NCBI GenBank assembly: GCA_002328185.1
Contig: DCWQ01000039.1
Span: 1-64,000 of the forward strand
DNA length: 64,000 bases
Source: Dehalococcoidia bacterium UBA2158
Lineage (GTDB): Bacteria; Chloroflexota; Dehalococcoidia; Lucifugimonadales; UBA3495
Direction of reading: 5' to 3'
Shown here: positions 1 through 9,052 of the stretch, piece after piece
How the letters are laid out: each line of letters begins with the position of its first letter
How positions within the stretch are numbered: the first letter of the stretch is position 1
Made by a program: the position numbers and the translations under genes
The notes under the pieces: model-generated
What the model was told of the DNA's origin: nothing
Database searches by the model: none
What the model saw: the letters and a program-made list of their open reading frames with translations, nothing else

Positions 1-1428
1 ATCGCCCAGCACCGCCATCATGAAGTCGGCGCCGTAGGTGCTTGAGCCCCGGGGGTTTACCGCCAACACCAGGTACCCCGCCGAGGCCAAAACCTGTTGG
101 GCCGGCACGAATGCGTCGTAAAACGCTCCATTGGGGCCGCCGTGTATGTCCAACACCAACGGGTAGGTCAAAGTTTCATCGAACCCGGGCGGAAAGAACA
201 ACCGGCATTCAATCTCGATCCCAGCCCTTTCGATCGAGAATTTCTCCAAGCTAGCCGCCGGGTGGTCACCCATATACGAATCATTGTGATTCGTTAGGCG
301 ATTACTCCCGCCCACGACCAAGTCGATCTGGTGAAGGTCACCGGGGGAACCAGGGGAGGTTACCGTTACCACAGCCTGGTCCGCGCTCCGATCTACCGAC
401 AATCCGGTGGACAAGCACTCGCCGCCCCAGATGGCCTCGGTCGGCCCACCTGCGACCGGGGTCTGAAATAAGAACGACTCGCCTTTGCGTTCTCCCAGGA
501 AGATGATCTGGCCGTTGTCGGTCCAGCACAGGTTGGCCGGGCGCGAGACCGGCGGGAATCCCAGATAGGGCCGGATGGTGTCGTCGGTTAGTTTGTGGGG
601 TTCTTTTCTGTCTTCTAACACATACAACCACCCCTGCCACAACACCATGCCCTCTGGCGCGTCAGAGCCAACCACAGCCAGTTGCCGTCCGTCTGGAGAC
701 CACGTCAGGGCTCCCACGCTGAACAGCCCCTCCGACATCAACTTGGCTTCTCCACCCGATGCCGGCACGGAGTACGCCTCACTCAAGGCCATGAAATCCC
801 GGTCGTCGCCGCGTCCCGAGATAAAGGCGATCTGAGAGCCATCAGGAGACCACACCGGAGCGGTGTCATCCCAATCGCCGCTGGTCAACTTCCGGCACGC
901 CGAAGTTTCCACATCAACCACGAAAATATGAAAGTGGGAGTCGCCACGCCAGCCCAAAGTGTCGTAGCGATAACGCACGCGATTTACCACGGTAACCTGG
1001 GGTACTTCGTCTGGCTCAGACGTGTCCGGATCAGCTTCCGGATCGACATCGGCACAGACGCCCAACTTTTTGCCGTCGGGCGACCATGCGTAATCTGACA
1101 CACCTTTGGCCAGGTCGGTCAGCTGCCTGGGCTCTCCTCCGTCTGCTCCCGCGACCCATATCTGGGGGCGGCTGCCCTCGACCGCGTGTAAGAACGCCAA
1201 TGTACGGCCGTCGGGAGAGTATTTCGGCGCAGAGTCCTTCTCGCCTTGGGTGAACTTTTTGGACGACCCGTTTCTTAGGTCCAAGACGATTATCTGAGAG
1301 CGGGCATTAAGACTCTCGCCGTCAACCCAACCCAAAGTGTAGGCCAGCAACGCCCCATCTGGGGACAGGGCCGGGTCTCCGGTAGTTTTGAGATGGTATA
1401 CCAAGTCTGGCGCGATGGGTTCTGACAT
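1..1428 (-). CDS. S9 family (prolyl oligopeptidase / acylaminoacyl-peptidase type) serine peptidase, partial
   Basis: The reading frame opens at the ATG at 1426-1428 and runs leftward off the window, giving 476 residues. Most of it is a seven-bladed beta-propeller: repeated WSPDG / YSPDGR / LSPDGA blade signatures (WD40-like/TolB type) typical of dipeptidyl aminopeptidases and acylaminoacyl peptidases. At the far end the start of the alpha/beta-hydrolase domain is visible (LDIHGGPNGAFYDAF, then AVNPRGSSTYG), the oxyanion-side region of the S9 catalytic domain. The catalytic Ser, Asp and His lie beyond the edge, so activity cannot be judged. No signal peptide is seen, so it is probably cytoplasmic and degrades oligopeptides or acyl-peptides. 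It diverges from the deacetylase gene to its right. Confidence 0.93.
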   Translation of the reverse strand, partial: MSEPIAPDLVYHLKTTGDPALSPDGALLAYTLGWVDGESLNARSQIIVLDLRNGSSKKFTQGEKDSAPKYSPDGRTLAFLHAVEGSRPQIWVAGADGGEPRQLTDLAKGVSDYAWSPDGKKLGVCADVDPEADPDTSEPDEVPQVTVVNRVRYRYDTLGWRGDSHFHIFVVDVETSACRKLTSGDWDDTAPVWSPDGSQIAFISGRGDDRDFMALSEAYSVPASGGEAKLMSEGLFSVGALTWSPDGRQLAVVGSDAPEGMVLWQGWLYVLEDRKEPHKLTDDTIRPYLGFPPVSRPANLCWTDNGQIIFLGERKGESFLFQTPVAGGPTEAIWGGECLSTGLSVDRSADQAVVTVTSPGSPGDLHQIDLVVGGSNRLTNHNDSYMGDHPAASLEKFSIERAGIEIECRLFFPPGFDETLTYPLVLDIHGGPNGAFYDAFVPAQQVLASAGYLVLAVNPRGSSTYGADFMMAVLGD

Positions 1429-1560
1429 TTCTTGCCCTTTACTAGGCTCGTCTGAAGTCGTTTCCGATTCTAGCATAGGGCGCAGACGCAGGCTGGATAT
1501 ATAATGGCCCTGTTTTTGGACCCCGAGAGTCAACGGGGAGGATAGATAGGAGGATCACCC

Positions 1561-2463
1561 ATGCAGCGCGATCTCATCGGTTACGGGAAGAACGTGCCCC
1601 AGATAGAGTGGCCCGGCGGCGCCCGCATCGCCGTGTCTCTGGTCGTCAACTACGAGGAAGGGGCCGAGTATTCGACACTGGACGGCGACGCCCACCACGA
1701 GACCAACGGGGAAGTTCCTTCGCCGATCCCGCCTCAAGACCGGGACCTGAACAACGAATCGTTCTTTGAGTACGGCAGCCGTGTGGGCGTGTGGCGTCTG
1801 CTTGACATGTTCAAGCGCCACGGGGTCAACTCGACTTTCTTCTCGTGCGCCCTGGCCCTGGAGCGCAACCCGGAAGTTGCCAAAGAGATCACCGCCCAGG
1901 GACACGAGGTCTGCGGTCACGGCTACCGGTGGGAGGAATATCACCTGAAAGACATCGATGCCGAGAGGGAGGCCATCGCCAAGACCGTAGCCTCATTAGA
2001 GCAGACCACCGGGGAGCGGCCCGTGGGCTGGTTCACTCGCTACGGTCCCAGCCTGAACACCAGAAACTTGGTTGTTGATGATGGAGGGTTCATCTACGAC
2101 AGCGCCGGCCTGAACGACGACCTGCCCTATTACACGGAGGCGCGAGGCAAGCCCTGGCTGGTGGTGCCCTATAGCATGGAGACCAACGACGCCCGGTTCT
2201 GGCGCGGTGGGCTCGTCAGCATCAACGACTTCTACGAGTACCTGCAAGAAACCTTTGATTGCCTGTACGAAGAGGGCGAGACCCACCCCAAGATGATGTC
2301 AGTGGGACTGCACTGCCGCATCGGCGGCCGCCCCGCCCGGTCCAGGGCCGTGGAAAAGTTTCTGAACTACACCAAGGACTTTCCCGGCGTTTGGTTCGCC
2401 CGCCGCAACGAGATCGCCCGCTGGTGGCTGGAGCACTACCCGCCCGGCGCCCTCCAATCGTGA
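1561..2463 (+). CDS. Polysaccharide deacetylase family protein, PuuE/allantoinase-like
   Basis: A 300-residue protein of the NodB-homology metal-dependent deacetylase superfamily, closest by eye to the PuuE-type allantoinase and 'putative urate catabolism protein' branch. The conserved N-terminal segment IAVSLVVNYEEGAEYS is followed by the metal-binding stretch GHGYRWEEYH (about residues 120-130) and FTRYGPSLNTRNLV. C-terminal LHCRIGGRPARSRAVEKF matches the substrate-side motif of PuuE-like enzymes. The start is supported by a TAGGAGGATCACCC ribosome-binding site. In characterised relatives the enzyme hydrolyses the allantoin ring, but this branch also includes amidases of unknown substrate, and no other purine catabolism genes are nearby. 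Substrate is therefore uncertain. Confidence 0.85.
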   Translation: MQRDLIGYGKNVPQIEWPGGARIAVSLVVNYEEGAEYSTLDGDAHHETNGEVPSPIPPQDRDLNNESFFEYGSRVGVWRLLDMFKRHGVNSTFFSCALALERNPEVAKEITAQGHEVCGHGYRWEEYHLKDIDAEREAIAKTVASLEQTTGERPVGWFTRYGPSLNTRNLVVDDGGFIYDSAGLNDDLPYYTEARGKPWLVVPYSMETNDARFWRGGLVSINDFYEYLQETFDCLYEEGETHPKMMSVGLHCRIGGRPARSRAVEKFLNYTKDFPGVWFARRNEIARWWLEHYPPGALQS

Positions 2464-2498
2464 TCTGGCCTCGCCGCTAGCCTGAATCGGCTTTGCCG

Positions 2499-2985
2499 CT
2501 AAATAGTCTCCGATTTTGTTGCCCGGTATGAGATGCCCATGACTCCAAAGTCCAAGGCATCCGTTTTTGGGGGCGTCTCGATGGATATCGCAGCGCCAAA
2601 CAATCTCCAAGTCCTCGAACCCGGCTTTTGAAAGCTCAACCGCTAGCTATGCTTCCAGCAGAGCGCCGGCGATTCAACCATTCCAAAGGTCTATGTTTCT
2701 CTTCGCGCTTTCCGGTATCGGTTTGTCGACTAGGATATCGGCTATCTGCATGCGCCCTCCGGGGTTCAATACGCGGTCGAATTCCTTGAATACCTCGCTT
2801 TTGCCCGGTGCCAAGTTGATTGCCCCGTTGGAGATGACAAAGTCGGCCCACCAATCTTACACAGGCGGTTCCTCGAAAATTCCCTGCTGAAAAGTGCCGT
2901 TCTCAAAACTTGTGGCTTGGGCGTTTTTGTGGCTTTGTCGACCATTTCCTGAGTCATATCGATGCCGATGGTCCCGCTTCCGGCG
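2499..2985 (-). pseudogene. Decayed SAM-dependent methyltransferase domain (arsenite-methyltransferase-like), remnant of a DUF2652 fusion
   Basis: Reading across frames on the minus strand recovers an ordered methyltransferase: VVDAGSG, IGIDMTQEMVDKATK, then after a frameshift ADFVISNGAINLAPGKSEVF, LNPGGRMQIADI, and finally ELSKAGFEDLEIVW. It is clearly dead. The stretch between the glycine-rich SAM loop and the acidic loop (GIDM) is deleted, two in-frame stops fall in an otherwise conserved run (after DLWNG and after GALLEA), and at least two indels shift the frame. It follows directly on the DUF2652 frame, and a one-base frameshift at the junction creates that gene's TGA. The original gene was probably one DUF2652-methyltransferase protein. 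The assignment rests on the SAM motif pattern; the exact substrate class is inferred. Confidence 0.75.
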
Positions 2986-3975
2986 TCAACCACTTTCGTC
3001 CGGACAGATATCGCCCAATAAGAAGGGATTTCCAGTCCCGGCAAAGGACTCTGTGGTCTCTTCAGGCAGACCATCAAGCCAATGGTTCCGGTACTCCAGC
3101 AGTGCCGTGAGACGCCTGCCGGTGTGGAAATGGAAGCCCAATTCCGGGTTCTGCGCCACTTGGCAATATTCCCTGGAAACTTCGCTGCGCAGCGTATCTA
3201 TGAGAACGGCTGGTGGCTTGGAGTCAGAAGATAGAACGAAAGTTTCAGGCTCCAGCGGATAGTGCAGAAACGTCTTGATATTGCCGGTGTCGTCGTGGTC
3301 TTCTTCGCCCTCCTCCACTTCCCAATCAGTAGGAGCGATGTCCCGGTAAGCCGACTCGGTGAACAGCATGTATTCGGTGGCTTGAACGGAATTTTTCATC
3401 AGCCGGTGAATCACTATGGGACTGGTGCCAGTGAGCTCCTGATGGTCTCCCAGTTGGTAGAAAGCGGCCGTGCCACTGCGGGCGACAACCTTCAGTTTCA
3501 ATTGCTCGATGTGGACGCAGGCGTTGCAATTGCAGACCTTGTGAACCATCAACTCTGACAACTCATGGGAGAAAACTTGGAAGAAAGCTGCCATATCGCT
3601 CGCCAAAGTCTTGGACACTTTTCCACATGGATGCTCAAGGGTGTCCTTCAAAACGTAGGGAAAGATCGCGTCTCCCTCGATCCTCACCAGTTGTAAAGGA
3701 GTGACGACGCGGTTCATAAGCGACGTGATGATCTCCCTGATCCCCATCTGGCTATGGGAGACTTCTTTCTCGGTGGCAAATATAAACTTGGTGTGACCGG
3801 AAATATCTGCGAGGAAAAAGATTGCTTCTCTTTCAGAGTCGTCGATGCCGGGCGAACCTCCAAGCATCGTTCTGAAAACCTTGAGACCGGCGTATATCCT
3901 GGCGCTCAAGGTAGAATTGATGTTAACCCCGGCCGTGAATGTTTGTCCACGATAGCGGGTGAGCCCGGCAAGCAT
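2986..3975 (-). CDS. DUF2652 domain protein, C-terminally truncated by frameshift
   Basis: A 329-residue frame. The region from about residue 50 to 280 matches DUF2652: the start FFLADISGHTKFIF resembles the nucleotide cyclase beta1 segment, followed by LVRIEGDAIFPYV, the middle strand with a conserved Gly-Asp, and a cysteine pair in CNCNAC. The C-terminal tail (residues 290-329, with TGLR/LPEE and ESFAGTGNPF) is already the linker and start of a methyltransferase domain that continues, out of frame, to the left. Biological role is unknown; the family resembles class III nucleotidyl cyclases but lacks proven activity. No convincing ribosome-binding site precedes the ATG at 3975, and an internal ATG at 3867 is an alternative start. 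Probably a non-functional or partly functional relic. Confidence 0.7.
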   Translation of the reverse strand: MLAGLTRYRGQTFTAGVNINSTLSARIYAGLKVFRTMLGGSPGIDDSEREAIFFLADISGHTKFIFATEKEVSHSQMGIREIITSLMNRVVTPLQLVRIEGDAIFPYVLKDTLEHPCGKVSKTLASDMAAFFQVFSHELSELMVHKVCNCNACVHIEQLKLKVVARSGTAAFYQLGDHQELTGTSPIVIHRLMKNSVQATEYMLFTESAYRDIAPTDWEVEEGEEDHDDTGNIKTFLHYPLEPETFVLSSDSKPPAVLIDTLRSEVSREYCQVAQNPELGFHFHTGRRLTALLEYRNHWLDGLPEETTESFAGTGNPFLLGDICPDESG

Positions 3976-4000
3976 TGTTCACCAAACTTGGGCTAGAAAC

Positions 4001-4051
4001 AAAAAGGACCGGAGGCTTCACCAATACCCTCGGCGGTGAAGCCTCCGGTCC
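4001..4051 (-). terminator. Long perfect hairpin with T-run (minus-strand terminator)
   Basis: Arms 4006-4022 and 4035-4051 are perfect 17-bp inverted repeats (GGACCGGAGGCTTCACC) around a 12-base loop. On the minus strand the stem is followed directly by TTTTTGTTTC, as expected for an intrinsic terminator. It would end transcription coming from the universal stress protein gene before the DUF2652 gene. Confidence 0.75.
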
Positions 4052-4344
4052 ACGGGCGCCGCTCTGCACCCAGTCCTTGGGAGGAAAGACGATGCAGTCC
4101 AGCGCCTCGACTAAGCGCCATTCCCGGAACTACGCGGGTCCCAGATTGGCGCCCAACCCAGAAATTCTGATTGATTGACCACTCTATCGGCGTTGGCCGC
4201 CAGCGGTCAGGGCCAACCGTCACCCATTTCGTGGGCCATGAGTCACATATTGTTCCGACCCTGCCCCGGGCCGGCTCCTTTTCGCAGACGGAGCAAGAAC
4301 GGTCTTAAACTCCGCGGAGCTTGGCCCGGGGCCGTACTTGGGAA
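4052..4344. other. Non-coding stretch, nothing recognised
   Basis: Between the hairpin and the universal stress protein stop codon no frame with a recognisable protein remains on either strand. A short minus-strand run (VEALDCIVFPPKDWVQSG) looks protein-like but is closed by an upstream stop and could be a gene relic. Confidence 0.4.
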
Positions 4345-5256
4345 CTAGAGAGGCCGCACTACCAGTACCGGCGTCTCCAGTGACCTGATTAGCATGTCGG
4401 CCACGCTACCCAGGACAAATCTCGTGATGCCCGACCGGCCATGAGTGGAGATGGCCACCATCATGTCGTTGGTCGTCGTAGAGAAGTTCACGATCTTGTC
4501 CCAGGGCACCCCGTGCAGGACCTCTGTGCGGCACGTGATGCCTTTGGCCGTGAACCGGTCCGCGACGGTGGCCAGGTATTCCTTGGCTTCAAGCTCCAAG
4601 GCAGCTTCGATGTTTGTGGTGTCCATCGGCACCCTTTCGTGTGCGCCGTAGGCCCACGGGACCATCCGCACCACCCGCAGCAAGAACACATCCAGAGACA
4701 ACAGATTTGCCAGCTTCTCCACGTGCGGCAGCACCGTCTCAGCCATATCCGAGCCGTCCAGCGGAACGGCGATACTTCGGATGGAGCCGTCCAAGTCCTT
4801 GCCCTCAACGCTCTTGGGGCCCACCGCCAGCACTGGCACATCGGACGCGCGGACCACTGCGTCGGTGACACTCCCCATCAGCCCCCGCTTCAGAGCAGAG
4901 CGGCCGCGGGTTGACATGGCGATCAGATCGCAGCCGTTGTCCGTAGCATAGATCAGTATCTCTTCCGCGGCCTCACCGGCTACCGTAACGGTTGTAGCCT
5001 CGACCCCCATTCCCGCCAACATGCTGGCGGCGCTGTCCATGTAGGCTTTCATTTGCGCGTCGGGGCGCTCCAGCGTGGCCAGGGCGTCGCCCATGTGGCT
5101 CCATGACGGTCCGGCCTTCTTAGAATCCAAACCTGGAGCGTCAACTGTGAGCAGTACCACTTTGGATGTTGACTCGCGGGCCAGTCTCATCACGTTCGGC
5201 AAGATCGTTTCTGCCGTCTTGGAGCCGTCCAGGGGTACCAGTATCTTTGTGTACAT
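4345..5256 (-). CDS. Universal stress protein, two tandem UspA domains
   Basis: Two UspA domains, residues about 1-148 and 155-303. Each starts with the hydrophobic strand and Asp of the ATP pocket (KILVPLDGSKTAE; SIAVPLDGSDMAE). Each ends with the nucleotide-binding loop (STRGRSALKRGLMGSVTD; STHGRSGITRFVLGSVAD), which keeps the terminal Gly-Ser. This suggests an ATP-binding, cytoplasmic stress protein. The start chosen is the ATG at 5254-5256, because a GGGAGGAGGATTGGAAC ribosome-binding site sits just before it; an in-frame ATG 33 bases upstream lacks one. It stands alone, with a strong terminator downstream. Its specific role is not evident. Confidence 0.9.
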   Translation of the reverse strand: MYTKILVPLDGSKTAETILPNVMRLARESTSKVVLLTVDAPGLDSKKAGPSWSHMGDALATLERPDAQMKAYMDSAASMLAGMGVEATTVTVAGEAAEEILIYATDNGCDLIAMSTRGRSALKRGLMGSVTDAVVRASDVPVLAVGPKSVEGKDLDGSIRSIAVPLDGSDMAETVLPHVEKLANLLSLDVFLLRVVRMVPWAYGAHERVPMDTTNIEAALELEAKEYLATVADRFTAKGITCRTEVLHGVPWDKIVNFSTTTNDMMVAISTHGRSGITRFVLGSVADMLIRSLETPVLVVRPL

Positions 5257-5479
5257 GTTCCAATCCTCCTCCCAAGATTCCAATGACATGTTCTCTTAAT
5301 CAGTGGCCGCCAAATAGGGCCTTATGGACTTCAAAATCGCCTCAAATGGCCCAGCAAACATGGCTATTTGAGCAGACGCAGGGATGGTTTGGCTTCAATG
5401 CGTAGTTGGCCCGTGGCTGGCGCTTGGTTGGGCCGGGGTTGGCTCGCAGTTAGATGAGGAGAGAAGGCGCCGGGGGCCG

Positions 5480-6640
5480 TTAGACCAGTTCTCGAACGCC
5501 ACCTGCCAGGAGTTCCACTTCCTGCTCGGTGTTGAAGAAATGGAGTGAGACACGGACTGCAGCGGGATAATTGACCTGCCGCACCACGATATGGTGGTCC
5601 TCCCACAGTTTGCTAACCACCGACACCGGCGTCTGGCCCTCCACCGAGAAGCTGACCAGTCCCGAAGAGTCCCGCCGTTCTGATGGCGAGATTACGGAAA
5701 CGCCCGGAATCTCCGATAGCTTGGCTTTGGCCGAGTCGGCCAGGTCGAGGTTCCGTTCTTCGATGTTCTTGATGCCGCTCTCTTCTACGAACTTGACCGC
5801 CTCCAGGAAAGCGGCCTGCAACGGAACGCTGGAGGAGCCACCCAAGAACTTCTCCATGGTATCGGGGACGGGTTGGAAGTTGTGCACGTCCATCGGCGAA
5901 ACCACACCCCGGCCTCCGGTGTGCGCCGGGTGGATGCGCTCCAGGTGGTCCTTGCGTATGAATAGGGCCCCGGTGCCTTCGTAGCCCAGCAGCCACTTTT
6001 GGCCTGGGATAGAGTAAAAATCGAACCCGGAGCTGGCCATGTCCAAGGCGATGTGGCCGCCGCTTTGCGCGCCGTCCAGCATGAATAAGATCCCCCGGTT
6101 TTTGGTCAGTTGTCTGATCTCTTCGGCCGGCATCCGAAGCCCGGTGGAGTACTCAACGTGGCTGATGAAGACCATGCGTGTCTTTGGCGTGAACGCGGCT
6201 TCTATCTTGGCCAAGATCGTCTCTCTGGGGTCGTGGGGGTCCAGGTCCACCACCTTGACCACCACACCGTAGCGCTGACCGAGATACTGACTGGGTACGA
6301 CTACCGAACCGTGCTCCAAGTTGCAGGTGACGATCTCGTCACCTTGGTTCCAGTCGAGCCCGCTGAGGACGATATTGATGCCTTCGGTGGTGTTGCGGGT
6401 GACCAGCACCTCATCCACCGATGCGTTGAAGACACGGGCCGCGGCCTCTCGCGCCTGGGCCTGAATCTCCTTGCCAGTTTCGTAGACGCCGGCCGTGGTC
6501 GACCCCTGTTCCAGCTCCAAGTCGATGCGGTCCTTCATGGCCTGAGCCACCTGCCGGGGGGACGGCCCCGACCACCCGGTGTTCATGTAGGCCGTATGGT
6601 CCAGCACGGGTATCTGGCTGCGTATCTTCTCTATGTCCAC
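5480..6640 (-). CDS. Class V aminotransferase (cysteine desulfurase / isopenicillin-epimerase-like)
   Basis: A 386-residue PLP enzyme of fold type I, class V. Visible features are YMNTGWSGPSP near the N-terminus (substrate-side), TRNTTEGIN (phosphate binding), HVEYSTGLRMP, LDGAQSGGHIALDM (PLP-ring Asp and Gln) and PGQKWLLGYEGTGALF with the Schiff-base lysine near residue 228. The mobile loop that carries the catalytic cysteine in SufS/IscS is not evident, and no suf or isc genes are nearby. A selenocysteine lyase/epimerase-like or other amino-acid lyase role is therefore as likely as sulfur mobilisation. It is transcribed alone, with a gap of about 110 bases to the NIPSNAP gene on the same strand. 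Confidence 0.85.
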   Translation of the reverse strand: MDIEKIRSQIPVLDHTAYMNTGWSGPSPRQVAQAMKDRIDLELEQGSTTAGVYETGKEIQAQAREAAARVFNASVDEVLVTRNTTEGINIVLSGLDWNQGDEIVTCNLEHGSVVVPSQYLGQRYGVVVKVVDLDPHDPRETILAKIEAAFTPKTRMVFISHVEYSTGLRMPAEEIRQLTKNRGILFMLDGAQSGGHIALDMASSGFDFYSIPGQKWLLGYEGTGALFIRKDHLERIHPAHTGGRGVVSPMDVHNFQPVPDTMEKFLGGSSSVPLQAAFLEAVKFVEESGIKNIEERNLDLADSAKAKLSEIPGVSVISPSERRDSSGLVSFSVEGQTPVSVVSKLWEDHHIVVRQVNYPAAVRVSLHFFNTEQEVELLAGGVRELV

Positions 6641-6749
6641 GCTATTTAGTCCTCAGTGGTCGAATTCCCAAAATCCACATCGGCCCAGACCTACAAAAGA
6701 CCCAGGCCGACGAGTGAAACCCAACTTAAACCTATCTTATGATGGATTG

Positions 6750-7403
6750 TTACCTGGGCGAATAGTCTGTCAGGCGCAGGATCGAGTGCTTGGATACCCG
6801 CACCAACGCTCCGTCTTCCTCAGACGCGGCCCTGGCTTTCTGCCAAGCCGGATCCGTTTGAAAGCCGGTCCAGCCCTTTTCCCTGGCTGCCAAGTCTGGG
6901 TACCCAAGCAGGTAGACCAGACGGTTGCTGGTGCCCACGTCCTCGGTCCAGTAGGCGACGTTCTCGATGCCGTGCTTCTCGAACAGGCCCATGGTGTGGT
7001 CCTTGAACCTGTTGTGCAGGCTGGGCAGCTTCCCTGGCATGGCCTCGTAAACCCGCTTCTCATGTAGCGTGCTCTTGAAAGAAGGCTCGGGCGAATAGGG
7101 CGTCAGGCTCATGAACGAGTTGATCACCTGGGCCACCAACGGCCCGTCCTTCTCGGTCTCGGCCCGCACTTCCTGCCAGGGCTTGTGGGCGCCGAATGCG
7201 GCCCATTTTTTTTCCCGGTCGGCCATGCTGTTGAAGCTGAGGATGTAGGTCAACTGGTTGCTGGCGCCGATCTCATCGTTCCAGAAACCGACCATTCCGA
7301 TGTCGAACTCCTCGAAGAAGCCGATGGTGTGGTTGGCGAACCGGGCGTTGATATTCGGCAACTTGCCGGGCACGGCTTTATATATCCGCGACTCGTAGAT
7401 CAT
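6750..7403 (-). CDS. NIPSNAP family protein, tandem domains
   Basis: A 217-residue protein made of two copies of the NIPSNAP ferredoxin-like fold (about residues 1-105 and 110-215). Each begins with a YESRIYKAVPGKLPNI or HEKRVYEAMPGKLPSL strand and carries a FEE/FEK..GIxxVxxW turn and a LTYILSF/LVYLLGY core strand. Such proteins are small-molecule binding or isomerase-like alpha+beta dimers; no catalytic role is established. It lies just downstream of a VOC-family gene on the same strand (about 40 bases apart), so the two may be co-transcribed and serve the same degradative route. Confidence 0.85.
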   Translation of the reverse strand: MIYESRIYKAVPGKLPNINARFANHTIGFFEEFDIGMVGFWNDEIGASNQLTYILSFNSMADREKKWAAFGAHKPWQEVRAETEKDGPLVAQVINSFMSLTPYSPEPSFKSTLHEKRVYEAMPGKLPSLHNRFKDHTMGLFEKHGIENVAYWTEDVGTSNRLVYLLGYPDLAAREKGWTGFQTDPAWQKARAASEEDGALVRVSKHSILRLTDYSPR

Positions 7404-7442
7404 TTCATTGCTCCTGGTGCGTCTGGGTGTTGGCTGCCCTTG

Positions 7443-7799
7443 TTATTTCTTTTCAATAAACTCGAGTTGCACGCCATCGGGACCCTCGAAGAAAATCACC
7501 CGGCGGTCTCCGGAAACCGATGTTTCCTCCAATATCTTGGCGCCGTTGGTTTTGAGGCTGTCGATCATGCCTTGAATATCGGTCGCGTCGATGGCGATGT
7601 GCTCGATGCCGTATTTCACTTCCCGGGTCTGGGATTCGATGTGCTTGGTCACATTCAAGATCAGTCCGTGCAGGTCCAGCCGCACACCGATGTCCCCGAC
7701 ATCTTCGACTTTGGTCGCGCCCAGGGTGTCGATATAGAACTGCGCTGTCTTCTGAGGGTCCGGAGTTTTCAGATGGACGTGGTTTAGGCTCAGTGCCAT
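7443..7799 (-). CDS. VOC family (glyoxalase/dioxygenase-fold) protein
   Basis: 118 residues with one complete vicinal-oxygen-chelate domain: LNHVHLKTPDPQKTAQFYID at the start, IEHIAIDATDIQ mid-way, and FFEGPDGVQLEFIEK at the end. Candidate metal ligands are the His in HVHL, the His in EHIAID and the Glu in LEF. The start is set at the ATG at 7797-7799, which has an AACGGAGGCGCATC ribosome-binding site. The 39 codons upstream are open but not conserved-looking. Lactoylglutathione-lyase-like enzymes, methylmalonyl-CoA epimerases and ring-cleavage dioxygenases share this fold, so substrate is open. Confidence 0.85.
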   Translation of the reverse strand: MALSLNHVHLKTPDPQKTAQFYIDTLGATKVEDVGDIGVRLDLHGLILNVTKHIESQTREVKYGIEHIAIDATDIQGMIDSLKTNGAKILEETSVSGDRRVIFFEGPDGVQLEFIEKK

Positions 7800-8020
7800 G
7801 ATGCGCCTCCGTTGCTTATTTAGGTTTGGTGTGGCTTTCGCCAGATTAGGGGCAGAATAGTCCACCCTGCGAGCCCAGTCAAGCTCAACCGGACGCCTGT
7901 GACTCAAGTCCGTCACGCACGCGGGGATTTCGTATTATAATCCCACAGTAATTTCAAACCTTCAGGCTACAATCGCTCAAGAATATTCGACCTAAAGATT
8001 CAATTCAAAAGGAGGGGAGC

Positions 8021-8929
8021 ATGCCGATAGAGCAGTTTGCCCCGGAACTATCCAAGATCATCTCCACAGACGAGCCGATACTGGAATTGGCCGATGGCTT
8101 CGGCGGAGACCAAGGCCCGGCCGAAGGGCCGCTCTGGTGGAGTGATGGCGGCTACCTATTGTTCAGCGACATCCATAACAACCGGCGGATGAAGCACACC
8201 CCAGGCGGAGACACCGTCGTATTCCAAGAACCCACCAACCGGGCCAACGGGTTGACCCGCGACCTACAGGGCCGCCTGGTTTCCGCGGAGCACGATAGCC
8301 GCCGCGTCGCCCGTCAGGAGGCCGACGGCAGCGTAACGGTCATCGCCAGCAGCTTCCAGGGACACCCTTTGAACCGCCCCAACGACGTCATCGTGAAGTC
8401 GGACGGCAGCATCTATTTCACCGACCCCTGGACCAGCCCTCTTCCCCCCGAGCAGTGGGACCTGACATACTCCGGCGTCTACCGGGTCAGCGCCGACCTA
8501 GGGTCAATTACTCTGTTGATCGGAGATTTCGTCGTTCCCAACGGGCTGATGTTCTCGCCCGATGAGAGCATCCTTTACATCAATGACTCCCGGAGGGGCC
8601 ATATACGTGCCTTCGAGCTCATGCCCAACGGCACCCTGGCCAAGCAGTCCGACAAAGTGTTGATCGACGTCACCGGCGACGAACCCGGCGTGCCCGACGG
8701 CATGAAGGTCGACATCGAGGGCAACATCTACACCGGCGGGTCCGGCGGCCTGTACATCTTCGACCCCACCGGCAAGAAGCTGGGCATCGTCAGGCACGGA
8801 TACACCGCCACCACCAACCTGGCCTTCGGCGGCGACGACTGGAAGACCCTCTACTTCACCAGCCGCAACCAACTATGCTCCATAAGAGTAAACATCCCAG
8901 GCAATCCCGCCCCGGCCGTTAAGAAGTAA
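8021..8929 (+). CDS. SMP-30/gluconolactonase family lactone hydrolase
   Basis: A 302-residue six-bladed propeller. The first metal ligand Glu is in AEGPLWW; the Asn of NRPNDVIV, a following Asn (VPNGLMFSPDES) and the Asp of LYINDSRRG complete the usual calcium/zinc site of gluconolactonases. LTRDLQGRLVSAEHDSRRVAR is the classic blade-2 motif. The start has an AAAAGGAGGGGAGC ribosome-binding site. It probably hydrolyses sugar or aromatic lactones in the cytoplasm. It is followed on the same strand by a carboxymuconolactone-decarboxylase-family gene, so a shared lactone or ring-degradation step is plausible but not shown. Confidence 0.9.
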   Translation: MPIEQFAPELSKIISTDEPILELADGFGGDQGPAEGPLWWSDGGYLLFSDIHNNRRMKHTPGGDTVVFQEPTNRANGLTRDLQGRLVSAEHDSRRVARQEADGSVTVIASSFQGHPLNRPNDVIVKSDGSIYFTDPWTSPLPPEQWDLTYSGVYRVSADLGSITLLIGDFVVPNGLMFSPDESILYINDSRRGHIRAFELMPNGTLAKQSDKVLIDVTGDEPGVPDGMKVDIEGNIYTGGSGGLYIFDPTGKKLGIVRHGYTATTNLAFGGDDWKTLYFTSRNQLCSIRVNIPGNPAPAVKK

Positions 8930-8960
8930 CACAACAGAGGCGCGCGCGCCGTTAAATGTC

Positions 8961-8984
8961 CCTTCTCCCACGCACGGGAGAAGG
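8961..8984. repeat. Short palindromic intergenic repeat, family B
   Basis: CCTTCTCCC and GGGAGAAGG flank a six-base ACGCAC loop, with a tail GGTTAGGATCAGGGCATC. A related copy lies at 20751-20776, also between genes. It resembles the REP-like 'CCTCTCCC...GGGAGAGG' elements common in bacterial intergenic DNA. Confidence 0.55.
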
Positions 8985-9052
8985 TTAGGATCAGGGCATC
9001 CTCTCCGTCGCCAACCATTAACTGTCCGGAAAGGACCAACAAGGAGAAAACC

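Noticed and set aside
1500..1505. TATAAT upstream of the PuuE-like gene as a promoter
   Set aside because: No acceptable -35 at 16-19 bases; possible but not supported enough to list.
7800..7916. 39-codon N-terminal extension of the VOC protein
   Set aside because: The internal ATG has a strong ribosome-binding site and the domain begins right after it.
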